Source: Thiobacillus sp. (GTDB lineage Bacteria > Pseudomonadota > Gammaproteobacteria > Burkholderiales > Thiobacillaceae). Taken from it: a stretch of DNA of 64,000 nucleotides. A program made the position numbers and the translations under genes. The notes beneath the pieces are model-generated. The model had not been told where the DNA came from. It did no database searches and was given only the letters and a program-made list of their open reading frames with translations. Below are positions 8,397 through 15,402 of the stretch, one piece after another (position 1 is the stretch's first letter; every line of letters starts with the position of its first letter). The stretch spans positions 11,007 to 75,006 of the forward strand of contig NZ_JANJXQ010000133.1 of assembly GCF_024708915.1 (NCBI RefSeq), given 5' to 3'.

Positions 8397-9596
8397 CTAC
8401 TTGTTCTGCGAGTCGGACGGCTCTGCGATCAGAAACGGGATATCTTCGCTGGATTTCATCTTGGTGGCGATAGTCAGACCAGCAAGCGTGCACAGCAGAC
8501 CGAGCAAGTACACAACTCCAATCGTATATGCATCAGCGAGAAGGCCTGCTAGCGGTATAGCTGCTCCGAATGCCAGATCGAAGAAAGCCAAGTACCCAGC
8601 CATGGCCGCGCCGCGGTTTTGATGGGACACGCGCCGCACCGCTTCCACCCCGAACGCAGGTACGACCAGAGAGAACCCGGCTCCACTTAATGCCGCGCCT
8701 AGTAACGCCACATATTCGTTTGAACCAAAGAAAAGCAATGCCTGGCCCGTTGACTCGATTATCAATGACCAGATAGCGACTTTCACGCCGCCGTATTTGT
8801 CTGGTAGCCCGCCAAAAAAAACTCTCACCGCGACATAGGCGAATCCAAAGCAGGAAATGGCGAAAAAGCCGGAACTCCATCCGTTATGTTGGAAATACAA
8901 ATTGACGAATCCCAGAATTGCCCCGTAGCCGACACTTGCCAACAACAGGCCTAGTCCCGGCTGCGCGACCAAGCGTAGCGTATGGCGGAATGGTGCGCGT
9001 ATACCGCCTATTGGGCCGTATGGACACAGACGAACAGAAATGGATATCCCTACGATGGCCAACAAGATCGATACCCAGGCTACAGGTTCGAAGCTACCTG
9101 AAACGCTCAGCAGACCAGCAAGCGGCGCTCCAACGGCGATGCCTCCATACATCGCGTTGCCGTTCCAAGCCATGACCTTGCCAGCATGAGCGGGACCAGC
9201 GTGTCTTATTGCCCAGCCAAGCGCACCCGTTACGATATAGCTCTCCGCGATGCCGAGTATCAGCCTGGCAACTATGAGTACAACCAATTTGATAGAAGCG
9301 CCATCGGCCATCGCTGACAATAGATAGCCGATTCCAGCTAGCAGGAAAAACAGCAAGCCACGTTGAAGAGCAATTCTTGGTCCATTTGTGTCGACTGTGC
9401 TGCCAGCAGCAGGACGGGCAAGCAGCATCGCTACGTATTGGGACGCCACCACCATTCCGACGACGAATGAGCCAAATCCGAGCTGCGCGCTGACATAGAC
9501 GGGTATTACGCTAATCGTCGCGCCGATGCCGACAAAACAGAAAAATACAGCCCACACTGCCGGTGCGATGCGCGCTAATCTGAAGTCAGAGTTCAT
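8397..9596 (-). CDS. MFS transporter, last gene of the quorum-sensing cargo operon
   Basis: A 399-residue major facilitator with about twelve hydrophobic segments and the YhhS/YfcJ-type arabinose-efflux layout. Features include ARPAAGSTVDTNGPR after the second segment, the MFS motif-A position, and GGLPDKYGG in the middle loop. Its ATG overlaps the stop of the sugar-phosphate cyclase gene (ATGA), so it is translated with it. Export of the cyclase pathway's product, or self-resistance, is the natural reading, but the substrate cannot be told from sequence. GC content and codon use look lower than in the flanking ICE genes. Confidence 0.88.
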   Translation of the reverse strand: MNSDFRLARIAPAVWAVFFCFVGIGATISVIPVYVSAQLGFGSFVVGMVVASQYVAMLLARPAAGSTVDTNGPRIALQRGLLFFLLAGIGYLLSAMADGASIKLVVLIVARLILGIAESYIVTGALGWAIRHAGPAHAGKVMAWNGNAMYGGIAVGAPLAGLLSVSGSFEPVAWVSILLAIVGISISVRLCPYGPIGGIRAPFRHTLRLVAQPGLGLLLASVGYGAILGFVNLYFQHNGWSSGFFAISCFGFAYVAVRVFFGGLPDKYGGVKVAIWSLIIESTGQALLFFGSNEYVALLGAALSGAGFSLVVPAFGVEAVRRVSHQNRGAAMAGYLAFFDLAFGAAIPLAGLLADAYTIGVVYLLGLLCTLAGLTIATKMKSSEDIPFLIAEPSDSQNK

Positions 9597-10714
9597 GCGG
9601 CAACTTCATCGCCAAATTCTCTTTCGAGAATTTCAACCGCACTACGTATCTCATCACACCTCAGATCATTGATGAAATCGCAGGCACCGATGGCTGTCGG
9701 AACTGGAATCGACTGCTTTCCGTCTCGGTGCATTACTCTTTCACTGACCCCGTCCCAGAGCAAGTCGGGCGTGATATGACTGCTCCACATCGGGATGCCT
9801 AGGGATTCATACAGGGCGACAATGCGCTCAAACTCCCGGATAGAGAGGATTCCCCTCTGAAGGGATAGGTACGAGGACAGCAGTATGTCAATCGCAACTG
9901 CCTCGCCATGCATGATTTTGTAGCCCGACTCGGACTCGATGACCAGGCTGAAGGTATGACCGAAGTCCACTTTCCGCTGCAGCTCTGTTTCATACAGGTT
10001 GGGAGACAATTCGCGGACCATCCCCGTAATGGACTTGTCGAGGACGACTTGACCCAACTCGTCCTGGAACTTGTTCAAGACGAGCGATTCCCCTCCGCGT
10101 TCCATGTCCTCGAAGAGACCAGCATCGAGAATGACAGCCAATTTGATGATCTCCCCGATGCCGTTGACAAGATTCCGCTTGTCCAGTGTCCTCAGAAACG
10201 CCTTGTCGAGAATGACCCCTGCCGGAATTTCGAAGCTTCCCATTCTGTTCTTGAATGCTCCGAAATTGACCCCGGTCTTGATGCCCACGGAAGCGTCGAT
10301 ATATCCCATCAGAGTGGTAGGTACTTTGAGGTGAGGAATACCCCTCCGATACGTGCTGGCAACAAATCCAGCAAGATCAGTTACCACGCCGCCCCCAATG
10401 GCGATGATCGGCTCACTACGTCGTTTGAGATCGTATTGGCATAAGTCGCCGAACAAGGAAATGTAGTTCGTTTCTGACTTGTGCTTATCCCCAGCATTGA
10501 CCACCCTGATGTTCGCCGCCACTCCCCTTTCGGCGAAATAGCATTCAATTTGCGAACCGTACAGGCCATAAACATTCTTGTCGACGATGATGAATCGCCG
10601 CGCACCGGGGTGGGCGTCGCCCCCGGACAGCAAGGCATCGTTATCGATGTCGAAAATGCTCTCGGTTCTCGTAATTGAATATGAGTAGCTTCGTTCACCT
10701 TTAACAGTAATCAT
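9593..10714 (-). CDS. Sugar-phosphate cyclase, 2-epi-5-epi-valiolone synthase-like (AroB superfamily)
   Basis: A 373-residue member of the dehydroquinate-synthase superfamily. The NAD-binding GGGVVTDLAGF motif is at about 108-117 and VPTTLMGYIDASVGIKTGVN at 131-150. Expected zinc ligands are Glu188 (GEIIKLA), His253 (DFGHTFS) and His269 (MHGEAVAID). GYIDASVGIK, RMGSFE and the DFGHTFSLVIE region resemble EEVS and related C7-cyclitol cyclases more than true AroB (which has SQVDSSVGGKTAVN). EEVS enzymes cyclise sedoheptulose 7-phosphate. The subfamily is judged by eye, so AroB-like with another heptose or hexose substrate remains possible. It overlaps the LuxS-fusion gene upstream and the MFS gene downstream by 4 nt each. 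Confidence 0.85.
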   Translation of the reverse strand: MITVKGERSYSYSITRTESIFDIDNDALLSGGDAHPGARRFIIVDKNVYGLYGSQIECYFAERGVAANIRVVNAGDKHKSETNYISLFGDLCQYDLKRRSEPIIAIGGGVVTDLAGFVASTYRRGIPHLKVPTTLMGYIDASVGIKTGVNFGAFKNRMGSFEIPAGVILDKAFLRTLDKRNLVNGIGEIIKLAVILDAGLFEDMERGGESLVLNKFQDELGQVVLDKSITGMVRELSPNLYETELQRKVDFGHTFSLVIESESGYKIMHGEAVAIDILLSSYLSLQRGILSIREFERIVALYESLGIPMWSSHITPDLLWDGVSERVMHRDGKQSIPVPTAIGACDFINDLRCDEIRSAVEILEREFGDEVAA

Positions 10715-12408
10715 GGCGTATTTCCCAAAGTGCGTGTCATCGCCGCCGCGACGGAGCCCGCGATGGATTTCGCTCCGGGCAGGTCATGATTTTTCGCCAT
10801 GCCGCAAAGGATTTCGTTTCGATACGGAACTTCTTCCATTTCCATGATTCGATTGAGTGCGATGGTGATCGCTTCTTTCATGAATCCGCTCTCAAGGGGA
10901 TACGCCGTCGTGAGATAAAGGCCCGTCTGACATCCCATCGGAGCGACGCAAAGAAATCCGGGTACAAGGCCAGGCAGAATCCAGAGAAGGCAATGTTCCA
11001 GGGTATGGAGCGCGTTGGCGGGGAGCGCAACCGTATTGGGCTGACATAATCGCAGATCGTAGAGAACTGCAACACCACCTTCCTGTCCCATTTGAGCATC
11101 GGCAACCCGAATATATGGCGCGACCACTTTTCGATGATCGATATGACCAAAACGGGAGGCATCCCAGCCGAAATACCCGATTACATGAGAGAGGATGAAC
11201 TTTGCGGAACGTGGGGCGATGTCGCGCCAAAGCGACGCGTGGTTATACAACTCGACGGTGCAGTATCCCGCGTATCCAGACGTGATGAGCGCGGAAATGG
11301 TCTTCGCATAATCGATTCTCCCGTTGCCGAATAAGTCGTGGTAGTGGACTTTGCCCTTGATGGTGTTGCAGACCGTTTCCACAATTACTGGCGGCCGCAA
11401 CGAATTGCCAAGGCGAAGACAGGCAACCGCGTCATAGGCACGCAACACTCTTTCGTAGTCGATGCCGGATATCGAGTCCAGGTAGGCAAGAATCTCGTGC
11501 TTTATGGCCACAGTCTCATTTGCATTCAAATGCGCTTTATCAATGATCAATGCTTCCACTGCGTTGTATTGGCGAGCAGCGTCCTTCGCCGCGCTTTCGG
11601 ATGCGACAAATATCCGCCTTGCACCGTGAACAAACAGATACAACCCGATATTGTCAATGTCATATATTGTTGCTGCCCCGCGGTCTGACTCAGGGCCCAG
11701 AAGCCTTCCGACATCCGCAGTGGACGCGGCTTGGTACTTTAGATTGAAGCCTTCTTGGATGTCGGCGATATGCACGTATTTCACGTCACGGGCAAACGCA
11801 CGTATTGTTTCGAGGTAGTCTTCCTCGGAGCAGAACACATGGCCGACATCCATGTGCAGCCCAAACCTGGCGTCGTCAACTTGGCCAATCAACTCCCTTG
11901 CGTCCGCGATTGTTTCGATGAACATTCCGGGTTCGGGCTCGATTACCAAGTTCACGGTGCTCCGAATTTGTGCCAGGAGGGCCTTGATTTCGGCGGTTAA
12001 GGTTTGCAGAACGGCTGACCGCGACAAGCCAGCGTGTTCATCGCGAAGATATCCGCTTTGGAACGATACGAGAGGTATCCCGATCATGTCGGCCAACTTG
12101 ATTCCTTGTCCGATCAGCGCGCTGCGAAGGGCGCGGTTTTTCTCATCGATATTGATCAAGGACGGTTCATGCGGAACATTGGATAGAAACTTCGTGGTCG
12201 CGGTGGAAATGCATACCGGCTTAATCAACGCGTGTGCAAAATACTCACGCAATTCTTCGACCCTCGTTTCGGATATTTGGAACGGATCGAATTGACCGCG
12301 TTGAAAGGAGAGTTCAACGCCGGAGTAGCCAAAGGACAGGAGGCTGTTGCACACCTCTTCCACTGGGAGCAAGTCGGCGCTATTTAGGCTGTAACTGAGT
12401 TTGAACAT
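10711..12408 (-). CDS. Fusion of xylose-isomerase-like TIM barrel and complete LuxS domain
   Basis: A 565-residue two-domain protein. Residues 1-410 form a sugar isomerase/epimerase barrel with putative metal ligands Glu157 (VIEPEP), Asp187/His190 (MDVGH), His213 (VHIAD) and Glu386 (TVELYNH). It is interrupted at about 221-350 by an unrecognised insert. Residues 420-565 match S-ribosylhomocysteinase (LuxS) along its whole length: DHRKVVAPYIR, DLRLCQPN (Arg453), HTLEH (His468, Glu471, His472), PMGCQTGLYL (Cys493, the catalytic Cys) and ILCGMAKNHDLPGAK (Cys535, zinc). All LuxS catalytic residues are present. It lies 10 nt after luxI and overlaps the cyclase gene. The ATG at 12408 is preferred, though a GTG one codon earlier is possible. 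The combined reaction is unknown. Confidence 0.88.
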   Translation of the reverse strand: MFKLSYSLNSADLLPVEEVCNSLLSFGYSGVELSFQRGQFDPFQISETRVEELREYFAHALIKPVCISTATTKFLSNVPHEPSLINIDEKNRALRSALIGQGIKLADMIGIPLVSFQSGYLRDEHAGLSRSAVLQTLTAEIKALLAQIRSTVNLVIEPEPGMFIETIADARELIGQVDDARFGLHMDVGHVFCSEEDYLETIRAFARDVKYVHIADIQEGFNLKYQAASTADVGRLLGPESDRGAATIYDIDNIGLYLFVHGARRIFVASESAAKDAARQYNAVEALIIDKAHLNANETVAIKHEILAYLDSISGIDYERVLRAYDAVACLRLGNSLRPPVIVETVCNTIKGKVHYHDLFGNGRIDYAKTISALITSGYAGYCTVELYNHASLWRDIAPRSAKFILSHVIGYFGWDASRFGHIDHRKVVAPYIRVADAQMGQEGGVAVLYDLRLCQPNTVALPANALHTLEHCLLWILPGLVPGFLCVAPMGCQTGLYLTTAYPLESGFMKEAITIALNRIMEMEEVPYRNEILCGMAKNHDLPGAKSIAGSVAAAMTRTLGNTP

Positions 12409-12418
12409 CACTGTATTC

Positions 12419-13003
12419 CTATGGTGCTAGCTGCGCCGGAACGATATTTCCGGCCACTTCGATCCAGCAGGCAACGATCGGATGCCCATCGACAACCATT
12501 GGCGGGCCGGCTCGATGCGCGTGAATACCTGCTCTACGTAAGAGTCGTTCAATCCCAATCGGAGATACGGTAATCAATCGTCTTGCGCCATGTTCTGCTG
12601 CGCATGCGATGGATTCCCGGAGCAACTGGATAGCTATAGACGACGAATATTGGCCCAATGGCGATGTCATCCTTGAGTTGAAGTCCACTGACGCAAATCG
12701 GGAAAGCTCCCAGATGTCAGGCGAGCATGGGTGGGGTAGCCCATTGAGAAGTTGGGGAAAGACTTCGCTTAGAAGATAGGGGCGGGTCGTGGGGAGTAAC
12801 CGAGCGCATCCGAAGATATGCCCATCTTCATCTTGTGCCACCACGTAGACAGTATCTGACCGGTCAAACTGATCCTGCTCTCCCTCTCCGAGGGTTGGAA
12901 GCTGCCAGCCGAGCTGTTCTATGAATACCTTGTGGCGGTAGTGAGCGACCTTTGAGAACAGGCCCTGCGGAAGTGTTCGTGGTGCGCCAGAAATGACAAC
13001 CAT
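12419..13003 (-). CDS. LuxI-family acyl-homoserine lactone synthase (CepI-like)
   Basis: A 194-residue autoinducer synthase that makes N-acyl-homoserine lactone from SAM and acyl-ACP. CepI/BviI-type signatures are YRHKVFIEQLGW, DQFDRSDTVYVVA, GCARLLPTTRPYLL, WELSRFA and AGIHAHRAGPP. An ATG five codons upstream (13018) is in frame, but the ATG at 13003 has GGGGGG three bases before it and matches the family's N-terminus, so it is chosen. It is first in a minus-strand operon with the LuxS fusion, the cyclase and the MFS genes. A cep-type lux box lies 62 bp upstream, so it is probably induced by the LuxR protein encoded next door. Confidence 0.94.
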   Translation of the reverse strand: MVVISGAPRTLPQGLFSKVAHYRHKVFIEQLGWQLPTLGEGEQDQFDRSDTVYVVAQDEDGHIFGCARLLPTTRPYLLSEVFPQLLNGLPHPCSPDIWELSRFASVDFNSRMTSPLGQYSSSIAIQLLRESIACAAEHGARRLITVSPIGIERLLRRAGIHAHRAGPPMVVDGHPIVACWIEVAGNIVPAQLAP

Positions 13004-13064
13004 ATACCCCCCAAGCAATGACGATAAGATCAGGGGGATTGGACTGTGCCACTGGAAATTACGT

Positions 13065-13084
13065 AACTGGCAACCTTGACAGGT
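13065..13084 (-). promoter_or_regulatory. cep-type lux box upstream of luxI
   Basis: On the minus strand the 20-mer ACCTGTCAAGGTTGCCAGTT matches the Burkholderia cep box (as I recall it, CCCTGTAAGAGTTACCAGTT) at 15 of 20 positions, including both conserved half sites. It sits between the rsaM stop and the luxI start, 62 bp from the luxI ATG, where a LuxR-type activator would bind to drive the luxI operon. Confidence 0.75.
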
Positions 13085-13086
13085 TG

Positions 13087-13524
13087 CTAGGCGTAGCGGG
13101 CGACGATATGCTCGTCAACCTCAGTCTGCCAGCGCATTAGGTCGATTATGGATTCAAGCAAGGCCGCAGTTTTGGGGGCTCCCAAGTCGCGCAAATGCTC
13201 ATCGATAAGCATGACGTTGCTATAATGGCGACCTAACCGGCAGTACGAGTACTGAAGGGTGGCTTGTGACACCCCGAGCTGCCAGTCCCATCCTAGACTG
13301 AGTAGCGGTTTCGATGTGCTAACCCACTCGGTGTAGCCGTAAGTGATTGAGAGGCGCGCTCCTTCACCGGCAGAAAATACAGTGTCTTCGTACACGCCTG
13401 ATATCGAGTGGGAAAACTGAATAGTCAGCAACGTATCCAGCGTTAGGCGCACATAACCGTCAGCGGAGAGGGTTATCTGAGGGGGCTTGGTACGGATCCC
13501 GGCATCGGTTTGTCGATCCTTCAT
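13087..13524 (-). CDS. RsaM/TofM-like quorum-sensing modulator (DUF4902-type)
   Basis: A 145-residue protein of the type encoded between luxI and luxR genes in Burkholderia and relatives (RsaM, TofM, DUF4902). Family-like stretches are DGYVRLTLDTLLTIQFSHSI, ISGVYEDTVFSAGEGARLSI and LSLGWDWQLG (about residues 65-85). RsaM proteins lower AHL production by unclear means. It lies between luxI and the divergent luxR gene, which is the expected place. Assignment is by remembered family pattern plus context, not by alignment. Confidence 0.7.
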   Translation of the reverse strand: MKDRQTDAGIRTKPPQITLSADGYVRLTLDTLLTIQFSHSISGVYEDTVFSAGEGARLSITYGYTEWVSTSKPLLSLGWDWQLGVSQATLQYSYCRLGRHYSNVMLIDEHLRDLGAPKTAALLESIIDLMRWQTEVDEHIVARYA

Positions 13525-13583
13525 GGCATATCCGCAAGAGTCTGACAGTGATTACGGTACATGACAGGATTGCCGAACAACAG

Positions 13584-13597
13584 TGTCAAGTCTGACA
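13584..13597. promoter_or_regulatory. Inverted repeat in the rsaM-luxR divergent promoter region
   Basis: TGTCA-AGTC-TGACA is a perfect inverted repeat. AGTCTGACAGT occurs twice in the same gap, at 13539-13549 and 13589-13599, exactly 50 bp apart (about five helical turns). The copies flank a region between the divergent rsaM and luxR genes. They may be an operator for a regulator that loops or binds on one face, but the factor is not known. Confidence 0.4.
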
Positions 13598-13683
13598 GTT
13601 GAATTGTGGCAACTAAATATTGGCGGCATTGTCACAATGACAGACAAATAAAGAAATTGAGGGTGTTTTTCAACGGAGCATTC

Positions 13684-14397
13684 GTGGAAGCCTGGCAGGA
13701 AGATCAGCTATCAAAGCTGCACTCCATCCACTGCGAGAATAAATTGTTTGATGCGCTCGCAGAAGTAGCCCGCGACTTGGGCTTCGAGCATTGCGCCTAC
13801 GGTCTGCGCACGCCGCTTCCTATTTCATGTCCGAAAACCGTGATGTTCAACAACTATCCGGCGGCTTGGCAAGTCCGGTACAACGAACGCAATTACCTTG
13901 ACATTGACCCGACGGTACAACACGGCATACGTTCCCTGCGACCCGTCATCTGGTCAGATGATCTTTCCGTTCCAGTTCGTGAATTTTGGGAAGAGGTCTA
14001 CTCGTTTGGGTTGAGATTTGGTTGGGCGCAGTCCAATCGCGACGCGAGCGGAACAGTCGGAATGCTAACACTCGCTCGCTCTGGCGAACCGCTATCCGAT
14101 TCCGAACTACGCGACAAAGGCTTCAAAATGGCTTGGCTCGCCCAGATTGCGCACTTGGGAATGTCAGAACTCCTCACCCCAAAAATGATGCAGGAATCCA
14201 CGGTTCAACTCACTGAGCGTGAAATTGTGGTGCTGCGCTGGACAGCGGAAGGGAAGACGTCGGGCGACATTTCCAGCATTCTTGACATCACCGAGCGTAC
14301 GGTAAACTTCCATATTGCGAATGCGATGGTCAAGCTGAATGCGGTCAACAAGACTGCGGCCGTCATTCGTGCGGCGATGGTGGGCTTGTTGTATTGA
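13684..14397 (+). CDS. LuxR-family quorum-sensing regulator (CepR-like)
   Basis: A 237-residue AHL-responsive regulator. The N-terminal autoinducer-binding domain carries the Tyr/Trp/Asp set in YPAAWQVRYNERNYLDIDP and VIWSD. The C-terminal LuxR HTH reads TEREIVVLRWTAEGKTSGDI, then TERTVNFHIANAMVKL. The open frame extends to a GTG at 13606. The GTG at 13684 has GGAG five bases upstream and gives the CepR-type length and start (MEAWQED...), so it is preferred. It is divergent from rsaM and luxI. It is expected to bind the lux box at 13065-13084 in the presence of the cognate AHL. Confidence 0.92.
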   Translation: MEAWQEDQLSKLHSIHCENKLFDALAEVARDLGFEHCAYGLRTPLPISCPKTVMFNNYPAAWQVRYNERNYLDIDPTVQHGIRSLRPVIWSDDLSVPVREFWEEVYSFGLRFGWAQSNRDASGTVGMLTLARSGEPLSDSELRDKGFKMAWLAQIAHLGMSELLTPKMMQESTVQLTEREIVVLRWTAEGKTSGDISSILDITERTVNFHIANAMVKLNAVNKTAAVIRAAMVGLLY

Positions 14398-14454
14398 GCC
14401 TCGTGACTCCGAGATTGCATACTCACTTTACATGCTCCCATGCTACTCTATGGT

Positions 14455-14597
14455 CACGTCTTCAGGGCGGGGCGAAATTCCCCACCGGCGGTAAGTTCAT
14501 TTATGGACGAGCCCGCGAGCGCTTGCGGTTTCGCAAGGTCAGCAGACTTGGTGCAAAGCCAAGGCCGACGGTCATAGTCCGGATGAGAGAAGATGTG
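14455..14597 (+). ncRNA. FMN riboswitch (RFN element)
   Basis: The consensus blocks of the RFN element appear in order: TTCAGGGCGGGGCGAAATTC, CCCACCGGCGGTAAG, GAGCCCGCGAGCGC, GGTCAGCAGACTTGGTGCAA, GCCGACGGTCATAGTCCGGA and TGAGAGAAG. The ends pair as stem P1 (CACGTCTTC with GAAGATGTG). It lies 98 bp upstream of ribB and in the same direction. FMN binding would be expected to lower ribB expression. Confidence 0.95.
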
Positions 14598-14642
14598 ATA
14601 CCCGTACGAGTTCCAAGAAATTGGCGCTCGGTGCGGGTGTTT

Positions 14643-14665
14643 ACGTTTGCCCTGAAACGTTTTTC
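14643..14665 (+). terminator. Possible expression-platform hairpin of the FMN riboswitch
   Basis: ACGTTT-GCCCTG-AAACGT followed by TTTTT forms a short stem with a U-run, between the RFN aptamer and ribB. It could be a weak intrinsic terminator through which the riboswitch acts. The stem is only six pairs, so a translational mechanism at the ribB GAGGAG site is as likely. Confidence 0.4.
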
Positions 14666-14695
14666 GCCACTTTATTTTTTTGCGAGGAGCGTTTC

Positions 14696-15340
14696 ATGCT
14701 TGTTCAATCACTTCCCTCCAATTTTTCTGCTCTTACGGATGCCAGCCAGCGCATGAAGGATGCTCTTCATGCTATGCGCATTGGGCGTCCGGTGATTCTG
14801 ATGGACGATGCCGATAGGGAGAACGAGGCCGATCTCATTGTGGCCGCCGAGAAACTTACGGTGTCAACCATGGCTCTCCTGATCCGGGAATGCAGCGGAA
14901 TCGTTTGTCTCTGCCTGACAAAGAACGTTGCCAGGCGACTCCAACTTCCTCCCATGGTCACGCAGAATGAGAGCAGATTTAGCACCGCATTTACAGTGTC
15001 AATCGAGGCGCGCCACGGTGTCACCACTGGTGTGTCCGCTGCGGATCGAGTTACGACCATCAAGGCGGCAGTTGCCGATGACGCAACCCCCGACGACTTG
15101 GTGCGCCCTGGTCATGTGTTTCCGTTATGTGCTCATGATGATGGTGTATTGGGTAGGCGCGGCCACACGGAGGGCGCTGTTGATCTAGCCCGATTCGCCG
15201 GGCTTAATCCTGCTGCGGTGTTATGCGAACTCATGAACCCAGACGGTACGATGGCAAAGGGTGAGGATATCCGTCGATTTTCTCTGGAGCACGGTTTTCC
15301 TGTCATTACGATCGGCGACCTGATCCATCTGAGATGTTAA
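14696..15340 (+). CDS. ribB: RibB, 3,4-dihydroxy-2-butanone-4-phosphate synthase
   Basis: A 214-residue stand-alone DHBP synthase converting ribulose 5-phosphate to DHBP and formate for riboflavin synthesis. The active-site [12 protein letters not shown] is near residues 36-47. ECSGIVC, GHVFPL and [17 protein letters not shown] follow, and no GTP cyclohydrolase II domain is attached. The ATG at 14696 has GAGGAG upstream; an earlier in-frame start lies in the riboswitch leader and is rejected. It sits in a mobile element as the only riboflavin gene in view. It may be a paralog that relieves feedback limits or feeds the neighbouring cargo pathway; that is inference. Confidence 0.95.
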   Translation: MLVQSLPSNFSALTDASQRMKDALHAMRIGRPVILMDDADRENEADLIVAAEKLTVSTMALLIRECSGIVCLCLTKNVARRLQLPPMVTQNESRFSTAFTVSIEARHGVTTGVSAADRVTTIKAAVADDATPDDLVRPGHVFPLCAHDDGVLGRRGHTEGAVDLARFAGLNPAAVLCELMNPDGTMAKGEDIRRFSLEHGFPVITIGDLIHLRC

Positions 15341-15402
15341 GAAGGATTCTGATTACGTAGAGTAAGTGTCCTGGTCTGGACTAGAGGCAACAGTTTTGTG
15401 GC

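Noticed and set aside
9593..10714. Calling the cyclase a housekeeping AroB
   Set aside because: The GYIDASVGIKTGVN and RMGSFE signatures and the operon with LuxI/LuxS fusion fit EEVS-like cyclases better; kept as an alternative only.
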